DNA of 35,395 nt from an uncultured Oscillibacter sp. (GCA_910579435.1 CAJTVF010000023.1:1-35395); one strand, 5' to 3'; positions 23,431-31,028 are shown, counted from the first letter of the stretch. The notes: a model not told the origin generated them from the sequence alone. Numbers and translations are program-made.

Positions 23431-24104
23431 AAATACTCGTGGTGGACGACGAGCGGACCCTGGTAAAGGGAATCAAATTCAACCTGGAGAACGAGGGCTA
23501 TGAGGTGGAGTGCGCCTACGACGGCGCCGCCGCCGTGGAGCTGGCCCGGGAGGGCAAGCTGGACCTCATCATTTTGGATCTGATGATGCCGGAGGTGGAC
23601 GGGCTGGAGGCGTGCATGCGCATCCGGGAGTTCTCCAACGTGCCCGTCATCATGCTGACCGCCAAGAGCGAGGACGCGGACAAGCTGATGGGCTTCGAGT
23701 GCGGCGCGGACGACTACCTGACCAAGCCCTTCAACATCCTGGAGCTGAAGGCCCGGGTCCGGGCCCTGCTCCGCCGGGCCGCCGGGGTCCAGCGGACCCG
23801 GGGCAGCATCCTGACCGCCGGGGGCATCACCCTGAACACCGAGGAGCGCTCCGCCGCCCGGGGGGACACGCCCGTGGACCTCACCGCCAAGGAGTACGAC
23901 CTCATTGAGCTTTTGATGCGCAATCCCCGGCGGGTCTACAGCCGGGAGAACCTGATGAACGTGGTCTGGGGCTACAGCTACGCCGGGGACTACCGGACGG
24001 TGGACGTACACATCCGCCGCCTCCGGGAAAAGCTGGAGGAGAACCCGGCGGAGCCGGACCACATCTGTACCAAGTGGGGGGTGGGGTACTATTTCAAGGA
24101 GTGA
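23427..24104 (+). CDS. OmpR/PhoB-family response regulator
   Basis: 225 aa. Receiver domain (1-118) with the acidic pair D7-D8, phosphorylation site D51 in IILDLMMPEVDG, T78-A in MLTAKSED, and TKPF with the conserved Lys. The winged-helix output domain (about 128-225) has LTAKEYDLIELLMRNP and the recognition segment YRTVDVHIRRLREKLE, close to WalR/PhoB. Overlaps comEA by 4 bp and precedes the kinase by 19 bp. Partner of the kinase downstream. Confidence 0.95.
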   Translation: MKILVVDDERTLVKGIKFNLENEGYEVECAYDGAAAVELAREGKLDLIILDLMMPEVDGLEACMRIREFSNVPVIMLTAKSEDADKLMGFECGADDYLTKPFNILELKARVRALLRRAAGVQRTRGSILTAGGITLNTEERSAARGDTPVDLTAKEYDLIELLMRNPRRVYSRENLMNVVWGYSYAGDYRTVDVHIRRLREKLEENPAEPDHICTKWGVGYYFKE

Positions 24105-24126
24105 ACGCCCCTATTGGGGCAGCTTG
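24096..24126 (+). promoter_or_regulatory. Ribosome site with a hairpin that could bridge to the kinase TTG start
   Basis: AAGGAG (24096-24101) is 22 nt from TTG 24124, too far for normal initiation. Between them GCCCC-TATT-GGGGC (24107-24120) is a perfect 5-bp stem. With the hairpin folded, 5 + 3 = 8 nt remain between the Shine-Dalgarno and the start codon. Confidence 0.55.
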
Positions 24127-25518
24127 CAGTTCCGCTTCGGCGTGAGCTACATCGCCGTCATCCTGGCGGTGCTGCTGCTGCTGAACACGTACCCCCTTCT
24201 GGTGTCCGAGGACCTGGTGTTCCACTCCAAGGCCACCAACCTCCAGAGCAGCGTTTCCGTCATGGTCAACGCCCTCTCCGGCCTCTCCCCCCTGACGGAG
24301 GAGAACGTGGCGGACGCCATGGCCGTGGCGGAGGAGGCGGGCCTGAGCCGCATCCTGGTCACCGACGGCGCGGGCCGGGTGCTCTACGACACCCGGGAAA
24401 CCGGCTCCGCCGTGGGAAGCCTGGCCCTGTACACGGAGATCACCCAGGCTTTGCTTGGCTATGACGCGTTCAGCTGCACCTACCGGCGGGGCGCCTTCCG
24501 CAGCCGGGCCTCCTCCCCCGTCATGTATCAGAGCCAGATTATCGGCGCAGTCTACGCCTACGAATACGACACCCAGCAGGCCGACCTGCTCTCCGGCCTT
24601 CAGGAGACGCTTCTGCGCCTTTCCTTCGTGGCGCTGGTGCTGGCGCTGGTGCTGAGCCTGATCCTCTCCAAGGCCCTGACCAGTAAAATCGGCCTGCTCC
24701 TCACCGCCATCCGGGAGGTGCGGGAGGGGGCCTACAGCCACCGGGCGGACATCCGGGGCCGGGACGAAATCGCCCAGATCGGCCACGAGTTCAACAGCCT
24801 GACGGACCGCCTCCAGACCACGGAGAACGCCCGCCGCCGCTTCGTCTCCGACGCGTCCCACGAGCTGAAAACCCCCCTGGCGGCCATCCGCCTGCTGTCG
24901 GACTCCATTTTGCAGACGGAGAACATCGACCCGGAAACCACCAAGGAGTTCGTCACCGACATCGGCCGGGAGGCGGAGCGCCTCTCCCGCATCACGGAGG
25001 ACCTTCTCCGCCTGACCCGGCTGGACAGCGGCGTGCTGGACCCCCCGGCGGCGGTGGACATTCTGCCGGTTTTGGAGCAGGTCATGCGGATGATGAACCT
25101 GGTGGCCCAGGAGAAGGGCGTGGACCTCACCTACTCCGCCGGGGGCGAGTGCGTGGTCCTGGGCACCCGGGACGAGACCCATCAGGTTATCTACAACCTG
25201 GTGGACAACGCGGTGAAATACTCCGCCATCGGCGGCTCTGTCCAGGTCTCTCTGGAGCGGGTGGGGGAGCTGTTGGTCCTCACCGTGGCGGACAACGGCG
25301 CGGGCATTCCCGAGGCGGACCTGCCCCGGATCTTCGAGCGCTTCTACCGGGTGGACAAGGCCCGGTCCCGGGCCGCGGGAGGCACGGGCCTGGGCCTCGC
25401 CATTGTCAGCGACACGGTGAAGCGCCGGGGCGGCGCGGTGGAGGCCGCCAACCGCCCCGGCGGCGGCGCGGTGTTCACCGTCCGCTGGCCCGCCCTGGAA
25501 AGGAGGGAGGACCCGTGA
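24124..25518 (+). CDS. Sensor histidine kinase
   Basis: 464 aa from TTG 24124, the first ATG/GTG/TTG available in this frame; no ATG or GTG exists upstream in frame before the response regulator. TM1 at about 7-26, an extracytoplasmic PAS/Cache-like sensor (30-160), TM2 at about 163-183, HAMP (184-236), HisKA with DASHELKTPL (phospho-acceptor H246), and HATPase_c with the N box NLVDNAVKY, G1 DNGAGIP and G2 GGTGLGLAI. It is the PhoR/WalK type. The GTG start of the lipoprotein gene overlaps its stop. Starts with WGSLQFRFGV if read further upstream, so a few residues more are possible if an indel or rare start is involved. Confidence 0.92.
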   Translation: MQFRFGVSYIAVILAVLLLLNTYPLLVSEDLVFHSKATNLQSSVSVMVNALSGLSPLTEENVADAMAVAEEAGLSRILVTDGAGRVLYDTRETGSAVGSLALYTEITQALLGYDAFSCTYRRGAFRSRASSPVMYQSQIIGAVYAYEYDTQQADLLSGLQETLLRLSFVALVLALVLSLILSKALTSKIGLLLTAIREVREGAYSHRADIRGRDEIAQIGHEFNSLTDRLQTTENARRRFVSDASHELKTPLAAIRLLSDSILQTENIDPETTKEFVTDIGREAERLSRITEDLLRLTRLDSGVLDPPAAVDILPVLEQVMRMMNLVAQEKGVDLTYSAGGECVVLGTRDETHQVIYNLVDNAVKYSAIGGSVQVSLERVGELLVLTVADNGAGIPEADLPRIFERFYRVDKARSRAAGGTGLGLAIVSDTVKRRGGAVEAANRPGGGAVFTVRWPALERREDP

Positions 25519-26411
25519 GAAAATGGCCCTGCCTGCTGCTCCTCCTGCTCCTGCCGCTGGCGGGCTGCCGGAGGGAGGAGCCCGCCCGCACCGCCTACCA
25601 GCTCTATTTTCTGGAGGCGGACCTGACGTACTCCGCCGGGGAGTCCCCCTTCCGCACGGAAACCGTGTACTTATACGACGCCGAGACCGGCGCCGCCCCC
25701 CGCCTGGCGGAGGCGCTTCTGAACGAGCTTTTGAAGGGCCCCGCCGATGAGACGCTGAAAAGCGCCCTCCCCGCCGGGACCACCCTGCTCACGCTGGAGC
25801 TCAACGGGGACCGGGCCCTGGTGGACCTGTCCCCGTCCTATGAGAGCCTGTCCGGCGTGGCCCTGACCCTGGCGGACAGCGCCATCGCCCTGACCCTCTC
25901 CCAGGTGCCGGAGGTCTCCTCCGTCCAAATCACCGTCCGGGGCCGGGAGCTGGCCTACCGGGAACAGCCGGTCCTGAACATCCGGGACATTCTGCTGACC
26001 CCGGAGGGGGACGTCATCAGCACCGTGGACGTGCTGCTGTACTACCTGAACCAGGAGGGCCGCCTCACGGCGGCGGAACAGACCCTGGACCTCTACGAGG
26101 GCGACACCCAGGTTTCCGCCGTGGCCCGGGCCCTGGAGCGCCAGCCCGAGGGCCGGGACCTGCTCTCCCCCCTGCCGGAGAACTTCCAGGTGAAGTCCGT
26201 CTGGCTGGAGGAGGATATCTGCTATGTGAACCTCTCCTCCGCCCTGCTGGAGGGGCTGGAGGACGGCGTGCTCCAAACCGCCCTCCAGGCCCTGGAGGAT
26301 TCCCTCTCCTCCCTTGAGGCGGTGGAGGAAGTCCGCTTCCTGGTGGACGGCGAATTCCGCCGGGACCTGCAGGTCCCGGGCGGCGGCGCGGAGCAGGGCG
26401 GCGGGGAGTAA
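25515..26411 (+). CDS. GerMN-domain lipoprotein
   Basis: 298 aa from GTG 25515, which overlaps the kinase stop (GTGA) and has AAAGGAGG upstream. Lipobox LAGC (C18). Two GerMN repeats: the first with LNELLKGPADE, GTTLLTLELNGDRALVDLS in part and ADSAIALTLSQVPEVSSVQITV; the second with ALERQPEGRDLLSPLP, DICYVNLSS and a final EEVRFLVDG. GerMN domains are found in spore-germination GerM and in LpqB, which acts with the MtrAB two-component system in Actinobacteria. Position right after the kinase suggests it modulates signalling or senses the wall. Its TAA stop has been duplicated by insertion of repeat copy D. Confidence 0.88.
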   Translation: MRKWPCLLLLLLLPLAGCRREEPARTAYQLYFLEADLTYSAGESPFRTETVYLYDAETGAAPRLAEALLNELLKGPADETLKSALPAGTTLLTLELNGDRALVDLSPSYESLSGVALTLADSAIALTLSQVPEVSSVQITVRGRELAYREQPVLNIRDILLTPEGDVISTVDVLLYYLNQEGRLTAAEQTLDLYEGDTQVSAVARALERQPEGRDLLSPLPENFQVKSVWLEEDICYVNLSSALLEGLEDGVLQTALQALEDSLSSLEAVEEVRFLVDGEFRRDLQVPGGGAEQGGGE

Positions 26412-26572
26412 AGGAACCACTGATGAAATCCCCGCGCACAGCTTCACGCCTTAAATTCCCGCTGGACTGCGTTAGAAAATCTTGAAATCCGTCAGGATTC
26501 CTGCGGTTTTCTTCCTTGCCAGCAGAAATTTCTGGCGCAAATCTGCACACGTTGATTTCATCAGTGCTTCCT
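26412..26572 (-). repeat. Palindromic 161-bp element, subfamily 1, copy D
   Basis: Flanked by AA on both sides (26410-26411 and 26573-26574). The left AA is the end of the TAA stop of the GerMN gene. The inner stem has one mismatch relative to copy C (CGGTTTTC for CGATTTTC). Ends 12 bp before the -35 of the permease promoter. Confidence 0.9.
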
Positions 26573-26584
26573 AAAGTTTTGTCC

Positions 26585-26613
26585 TTGACATCCCGCCGCC
26601 GCTCCTGTACACT
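26585..26613 (+). promoter_or_regulatory. Sigma-A promoter of the NCS2 permease gene
   Basis: Consensus TTGACA (26585-26590), 17 bp, TACACT (26608-26613). No purine riboswitch fold is evident in the 70-nt leader. Confidence 0.85.
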
Positions 26614-26685
26614 GAAAAAGGTGGACCTTTTTTGGCCCCGCCCATAGAAAGACAGAACGAAGAAACAGGAAGGAGAACCCCCGCC

Positions 26686-28041
26686 ATGAGAACCCCCTCT
26701 GACCAGCAGGCGCTGTTCCAGATCCGAGGCATTCCCCCCCTGGGCTCCGCCGTCTCCCTGTCCCTTCAGCACCTTGTCGCCATGATCGTGGGCTGCGTCA
26801 CGCCGCCCATCATCATCGCCGGGGCCATCGGCCTCAGCCAGGCGGACCGGGTGCTGCTGATCCAGGCGTCCCTGGTGATGTCCGCCGTGTGTACCATCAT
26901 CCAGCTCTACCCGGTGAACAAATACTTTGGTTCCGGCCTGCCGGTCATCATGGGCGTCAGCTTTGCCTACGTCCCCAGCATGCAGGCCATCGCCTCCACC
27001 GGAGGCGGCGTGGGGGCCATCGCCGGGGCCATGATCGTGGGCGGAATCGTAGCGGTCATCGTGGGCGTGTTCGTGAAGAAGATCCGCCTCCTGTTTCCGC
27101 CGGTCATCACCGGCACGGTGGTCTTTACCATCGGCCTTTCCCTCTATCCAACGGCCATCAACTACATGGCCGGAGGCGCCGCCAATACATACGAGCTGGT
27201 GGTGGAAACCAAGCGCCAGACCGAGGCCCTGGTTTACGGCTCCTGGCAGAACTGGCTGGTGGCTGTTCTGACCCTGGCTATCGTCATGCTGCTGAACAAC
27301 CACGCCAAAGGTATCTGCAAGCTGGCCTCCATTCTCATCGGCATGCTCTGCGGTTACGTGATTTCCATATTCTTCGGCATGGTCTCCTTTGCTGAGGTGG
27401 GCTCCGCCTCCTGGTTCTCCCTGCCCCGGGTGATGCACTTCGGCGTCACCTTCGACCTGCCCTCCTGCGTGGCCATCGGGCTGCTCTTCGCCATCAACTC
27501 CATCCAGGCCATCGGCGACTTCACCGCCACCACCGTGGGCGGCATTGACCGGGACCCCACGGACCAGGAGCTCCAGGGCGGCATCATCGCCTATGGCTTC
27601 AGCAATATTATAACGGCCTTCTTCGGCGGCCTGCCCACGGCGACCTATTCTCAAAACGTGGGCATCGTCACCACCAACAAAGTGGTGAACCGGATTGTAT
27701 TTGCCATGACCGGCGGCTTTTTGCTGCTGGCGGGCCTGTCCCCCAAGTTTGCGGCGGTGCTGACCACCATCCCCCAGTGCGTGCTGGGCGGGGCCACCAT
27801 CACCGTCTTCTCCACCATCGCCATGACCGGCATGAAGCTCATCGCCTCCCAGGACCTGACGGCCCGGAACACCACCATCGTGGGCCTGTCCGCCGCCCTG
27901 GGCGTGGGCGTCAGCCAGGCCAGCGGGGCCCTGGCCCAGTTCCCCGACGGTTTTACCATGATCTTCGGCAAGTCCCCGGTGGTCATCGCCACGCTGATGG
28001 CGGTGCTGCTGAACCTGATCCTGCCGAAGGAGAAAGCCTGA
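26686..28041 (+). CDS. NCS2-family nucleobase permease (uracil/xanthine type)
   Basis: 451 aa from ATG 26686 with AAGGAG upstream; in-frame GTG or TTG further up is not needed. About 14 TM segments. NCS2 landmarks: SLQHLVAMIVGCVTPP in TM1 (conserved QH), NKYFGSGLPVIMGVSFAYV, the signature with Gln/Glu in NSIQAIGDFTATT and GGLPTATYSQNVG, where the N-V-G stretch is diagnostic. Family members import uracil, xanthine, urate or other purines with H+ or Na+. The uric acid/xanthine branch would fit the YgeY gene 7 kb downstream, but that link is inference. Small membrane gene follows 23 bp later. Confidence 0.93.
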   Translation: MRTPSDQQALFQIRGIPPLGSAVSLSLQHLVAMIVGCVTPPIIIAGAIGLSQADRVLLIQASLVMSAVCTIIQLYPVNKYFGSGLPVIMGVSFAYVPSMQAIASTGGGVGAIAGAMIVGGIVAVIVGVFVKKIRLLFPPVITGTVVFTIGLSLYPTAINYMAGGAANTYELVVETKRQTEALVYGSWQNWLVAVLTLAIVMLLNNHAKGICKLASILIGMLCGYVISIFFGMVSFAEVGSASWFSLPRVMHFGVTFDLPSCVAIGLLFAINSIQAIGDFTATTVGGIDRDPTDQELQGGIIAYGFSNIITAFFGGLPTATYSQNVGIVTTNKVVNRIVFAMTGGFLLLAGLSPKFAAVLTTIPQCVLGGATITVFSTIAMTGMKLIASQDLTARNTTIVGLSAALGVGVSQASGALAQFPDGFTMIFGKSPVVIATLMAVLLNLILPKEKA

Positions 28042-28064
28042 TTCAACCAAAGGAGATTTTGAAC

Positions 28065-28241
28065 ATGAAGGCCCAGCTGAGAGGCATCGCCCTGCTCCTG
28101 TTCGGGATTCTGCTGATGCTGTTTTCCATCGTTGACCCCTGGATTCCGATTATAGACGTTCCGTCCCTGTTCGCGTGGCCCTCAGGGCTGGCGTGCGGGA
28201 TTGCCGGGCTGGTTCTCGCGTTTAAAAAAGAGAGGGATTAG
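28065..28241 (+). CDS. 58-aa two-TM membrane protein
   Basis: From ATG 28065 with AAAGGAG upstream. Hydrophobic helices at about 7-23 and 37-52, a Pro-rich connector and a KKERD tail. It sits 23 bp after the permease and 7 bp before the PEBP gene, so it is in the same transcript. Family not recognised; it could be an accessory of the permease or simply a small membrane protein. Confidence 0.7.
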   Translation: MKAQLRGIALLLFGILLMLFSIVDPWIPIIDVPSLFAWPSGLACGIAGLVLAFKKERD

Positions 28242-28248
28242 AAATAGA

Positions 28249-28710
28249 ATGGAAATCGAAGTATTACATTTTCACTGCCCCGGCCTGGAGGACGGCGGAC
28301 GCTTCCCCCTGGACAATACCGGCCGGGGAAAGGACCTGTCCCCGGAAATCACTCTGGAAAACCTGTCCCCCCAGGCCAAAACCCTGGCGGTGACCTTGGA
28401 GGACCTGTCACACCCCATGAAGGGCTTCACCCACTGGGTAATGTGGAACTTCCCCGCCCGGAAGGTCATCCCCGGCGGCATCCCCCAGCGGGACCGGCTG
28501 GAGAGCGGCGTCGTCCAGGGCATGGCCTACGGCCTCCACCGCTACGCGGGGCCCAAGCCCCCCATCTGGGCCTGCCACCGCTACCGGCTGACGGTCTACG
28601 CCCTGGACTGCGTCCTGGGCCTGAGCTCCAACGCCCGGAAGAAGCACTTCCTCAAGGCGGCGGAGGGGCATATCCTCCAGCAGGGCAGTCTGACCGCGAT
28701 TTTTGGTTGA
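28249..28710 (+). CDS. YbhB/YbcL family (PEBP, Raf kinase inhibitor-like) protein
   Basis: 153 aa from ATG 28249. The PEBP ligand site is represented by LAVTLEDLSHP (44-54) and GFTHWVMWNFPA (59-70), then the GPKPP stretch and HRYRLTVYALD near the end, which are the CBR1/CBR2 blocks of the fold. Bacterial members are small cytoplasmic anion-pocket proteins without a clear physiological role. The ribosome site is weak, suggesting translation coupled to the gene 7 bp upstream. Followed by a strong terminator. Confidence 0.9.
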   Translation: MEIEVLHFHCPGLEDGGRFPLDNTGRGKDLSPEITLENLSPQAKTLAVTLEDLSHPMKGFTHWVMWNFPARKVIPGGIPQRDRLESGVVQGMAYGLHRYAGPKPPIWACHRYRLTVYALDCVLGLSSNARKKHFLKAAEGHILQQGSLTAIFG

Positions 28711-28717
28711 ACGCACG

Positions 28718-28750
28718 AAAACCAGGGAGGCGCGCCCTCCCTGGTTTTTT
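28718..28750 (+). terminator. Terminator of the permease operon
   Basis: Stem AAAACCAGGGAGG / CCCTCCCTGGTTTT with CGCG loop region and T6. Confidence 0.9.
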
Positions 28751-28760
28751 CTTCTTTCCC

Positions 28761-28789
28761 TTGCGCTTTCTCCCCAAAAGTGTTATCCT
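28761..28789 (+). promoter_or_regulatory. Sigma-A promoter of the ATP-grasp gene
   Basis: TTGCGC (28761-28766), 17 bp, TATCCT (28784-28789), 39 bp before the start codon. Confidence 0.6.
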
Positions 28790-28827
28790 TTAAAGTGTAA
28801 AACCACCCCGTGTCAAAGGAGGCCCCT

Positions 28828-30027
28828 ATGAATTTCGTCTTCATCTCCCCCAACTTCCCCGAGGCCTACCGCTGGTTCTGCATCCGCCTCCGGGACAACG
28901 GCGTCAACGTCCTGGGCGTGGGGGACGCCCCCTACGACTTCCTCCACCCGGACCTGAAACGGGCGCTGACGGAGTACTACCGGGTGGACAGCCTGGAGGA
29001 CTATGACCAGGCCCTCCGGGCCCTGGGGTACTTCACCGGGCGGTACGGCAAGATCGACTGGGTGGAAAGCAACAACGAGTACTGGCTGGAGCTGGACGCC
29101 CAACTGCGGACGGACTTCAACATCACCACCGGCCCCAAGGCCCACGAAATCACAAAGTACAAGAGCAAGCTGGCCATGAAGGAGTACTACCGAAAGGCCG
29201 GAATTCCCTGCGCCCGCTGCGCCCCGGTGACGGACCTGGAGGCGGGGCTGGCCTTCGCCCGCGAGGCGGGGTATCCCGTCGTCGTCAAGCCGGACAACGG
29301 CGTAGGGGCCGTGGCCACCTGGCGGCTGCAAAACGAGGAGGAGCTGCGGAGCTTCTTCCAGGACCCGCCGGACGCGCCCTATCTCATGGAGGAATACGTC
29401 TCCGGCTCCGTCACCACCTACGACGGAATCTGCAGCTCCAAAGGGGAGGTGCTCTTCGCCGCCAGCCACGTGACCCGGAATTCCATCATGGATATGGTGA
29501 ACGAGCATGTGCCGACCTATTACTATGTGGACAAGGAGGTCCCCGCCGACGTGGAGGCGGCGGGCCGGGCCACGCTGAAGGCCTTCGGCGCGGCCAGCCG
29601 GTTTTTCCACCTGGAGTTCTTCCGCCTGACGGAGGCCAAGCCGGGCCTGGGAGACGTGGGGGACATTGTGGCCCTGGAGGTCAACATGCGCCCCGCCGGG
29701 GGCTACACCCCGGACATGCTGGATTTCAGCCAGAGCGCGGACGTGTACCAGATCTGGGCGGACATGGTGGCCTTCGACGAGCTGCGGCACGCCTACATCG
29801 GCCCCCACCGCTACTGCGTCTACGCCGGGCGGCGGGACGGGGTGCGCTACGACGTCTCCCTGGGCCAGCTGGAGGCCCGGTGCGGCGACCGGGCCCGGCT
29901 CTTCACCCGGATGCCCGACGCTCTGGCGGGGACCATGGGGAATCAGGTGGCCATCGCCTGTTTTGACCGCATGGAGGAAGTGGAGCTGTTTGTTCAGGCG
30001 GCCTTCCGGCTGCGGGAGGAGCGATAA
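28828..30027 (+). CDS. ATP-grasp domain carboxylate-amine ligase-like enzyme
   Basis: 399 aa from ATG 28828 with AAAGGAGG upstream. Pre-ATP-grasp Rossmann domain (1-105), then the ATP-grasp core: K113-S-K-LAMKEYYRKAGIP lid helix, VVVKPDNGVGA with K154, EEYVSG (E189 region), and the Mg2+ site HLEFFR (E263) and EVNMRPAGG (E284, N286). Annotated in relatives as carbamoyl-phosphate synthase large-subunit-like or biotin-carboxylase-like; the actual acyl-phosphate acceptor is unknown. Monocistronic with its own promoter and terminator. Confidence 0.88.
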   Translation: MNFVFISPNFPEAYRWFCIRLRDNGVNVLGVGDAPYDFLHPDLKRALTEYYRVDSLEDYDQALRALGYFTGRYGKIDWVESNNEYWLELDAQLRTDFNITTGPKAHEITKYKSKLAMKEYYRKAGIPCARCAPVTDLEAGLAFAREAGYPVVVKPDNGVGAVATWRLQNEEELRSFFQDPPDAPYLMEEYVSGSVTTYDGICSSKGEVLFAASHVTRNSIMDMVNEHVPTYYYVDKEVPADVEAAGRATLKAFGAASRFFHLEFFRLTEAKPGLGDVGDIVALEVNMRPAGGYTPDMLDFSQSADVYQIWADMVAFDELRHAYIGPHRYCVYAGRRDGVRYDVSLGQLEARCGDRARLFTRMPDALAGTMGNQVAIACFDRMEEVELFVQAAFRLREER

Positions 30028-30035
30028 ACCATTGA

Positions 30036-30062
30036 GGGACGGCGGAGCGCCGTCCCTTTTTT
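30036..30062 (+). terminator. Terminator of the ATP-grasp gene
   Basis: Stem GGGACGGCG / CGCCGTCCC, GAG loop, T6. Confidence 0.92.
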
Positions 30063-30162
30063 CGCAAAAATTTCTTCCCGGTCCCGGGAACCTTTCTCCC
30101 CGCCCTTCCGTCTATCCATCGGAAGCAATCCACAAGACTATGTTGACACAAGGAGATTACAC

Positions 30163-30762
30163 ATGAAAAAGAAGTTTCTCACGCTGACCTTGGCGCTGGC
30201 CCTCGCCCTGTCCCTGGCCGCCTGCGGCGGCAAGGACGCCCCCGCCCAGGACGGCACACCCGACGACGCCCCGGAGGTCAGCGCCCCTGAGACAGAGGCC
30301 CCCGAGACAGAGGCCCCCGAGACCCCGGGGGAGAGCCCCAAGGAGATTGACCTCGCCGCCTTTTACGCCTCTCTGACAGAGGGCGAGGAGTGGCCCGTGC
30401 TGATGAGCCTGACGGAAGACGAGACCATGGCGGAGATGCTGGACAGCTACTACCCCGGCCTGTCGGAGCTTTCCACGAAGCAGTGCGGGGTCTACGTCGC
30501 CGCGATTTCCGCCGCCGTGGGGGAAATCGCCCTGGTGGAGGTGGAGAACGCCGGGGACGTGCAGGCGGTGGAGGACATTTTCCAGGCCCGGATCGACTAT
30601 CAGGTGGGAGACGACACGAACCCCGGCGGGGCCCGGTATCCCGAGACCATTGAGGGCTGGAAAACCAAATCCCAAATCGTCAGCCATGGCAATTATGTAA
30701 TGCTGGCGGTGGGCGACAATGCCGGAGCCGCCGCGGAGAGCTTTGAGGCGCTGTTCGCCTAG
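30163..30762 (+). CDS. DUF4358-type lipoprotein
   Basis: 199 aa. Signal peptide with lipobox LAAC (C21), then a low-complexity acidic linker with near-repeats of ETEAP (about 43-55), then a folded domain (60-199) whose LMSLTEDETMAEMLDSYYPGL and QCGVYVAAISAAVGEIALVEVEN stretches (given here in parts: DETMAEMLDSYYPGL; AVGEIALVEVEN) match the DUF4358 pattern. Extracellular, function unknown. AAGGAG precedes ATG 30163. Its stop codon was originally TAA: the TA is the target duplication of repeat copy G and the first base of the repeat now makes it TAG. Confidence 0.85.
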   Translation: MKKKFLTLTLALALALSLAACGGKDAPAQDGTPDDAPEVSAPETEAPETEAPETPGESPKEIDLAAFYASLTEGEEWPVLMSLTEDETMAEMLDSYYPGLSELSTKQCGVYVAAISAAVGEIALVEVENAGDVQAVEDIFQARIDYQVGDDTNPGGARYPETIEGWKTKSQIVSHGNYVMLAVGDNAGAAAESFEALFA

Positions 30763-30922
30763 GCCTTGTTTGAAAATTGGCGGAATGCCGGATTTGGGCA
30801 GATTTTTTTGCCAGGCAAGGCGATTGGACGCGGGAATCCTGACGGATTTCAAGTCCAATCAACGCAGTCCTGGCGGAAAAAGATGCCCAAAGACGGCGTT
30901 TTGCCATTTTTCAAACATGGCC
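30762..30922 (+). repeat. Palindromic 161-bp element, subfamily 2, copy G
   Basis: Flanked by TA on both sides (30760-30761 and 30923-30924), ends GGCC/GGCC. Nested pairing at the same offsets as copy C: GCCAGG (30810-30815) with CCTGGC (30869-30874), GATTGGAC (30822-30829) with GTCCAATC (30853-30860), 23-nt loop (30830-30852) containing GGAATCCTGACGGATTT. The terminal arms (TTGTTTGAAAA / TTTTCAAACA) are unrelated to those of subfamily 1. Confidence 0.9.
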
Positions 30923-30951
30923 TAAAAGAAAAAACTTCAAAAAGAAGGATT

Positions 30952-31022
30952 CTGTGGGGCCTGGCCCCCTGGCCAGGCCATTCTCTCATTCAAGATGGCT
31001 TGACCTGGGGCGGGCCCCACAG
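30952..31022. repeat. Nested inverted repeat downstream of the RHH gene
   Basis: Outer arms CTGTGGGGCC (30952-30961) / GGCCCCACAG (31013-31022); inner stem GGCCTGGCC (30958-30966) / GGCCAGGCC (30971-30979), loop CCCT. The inner hairpin is the same as at 4257-4278 apart from a paired base change. On the minus strand it may terminate the RHH transcript. Confidence 0.65.
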
Positions 31023-31028
31023 CTTGGC

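Noticed and set aside
26614..26685. Possible purine riboswitch before the NCS2 permease
   Set aside because: The leader is only about 70 nt and I find no three-way junction with conserved loops.
26065..28050. A 661-codon open frame on the minus strand
   Set aside because: Antisense to the permease and crosses a repeat element; His/Gly/Asp-rich shadow.
30163..30762. ETEAP repeats in the DUF4358-type lipoprotein as a functional tandem repeat
   Set aside because: Only about three short units in a low-complexity linker after the lipobox, common in lipoproteins.
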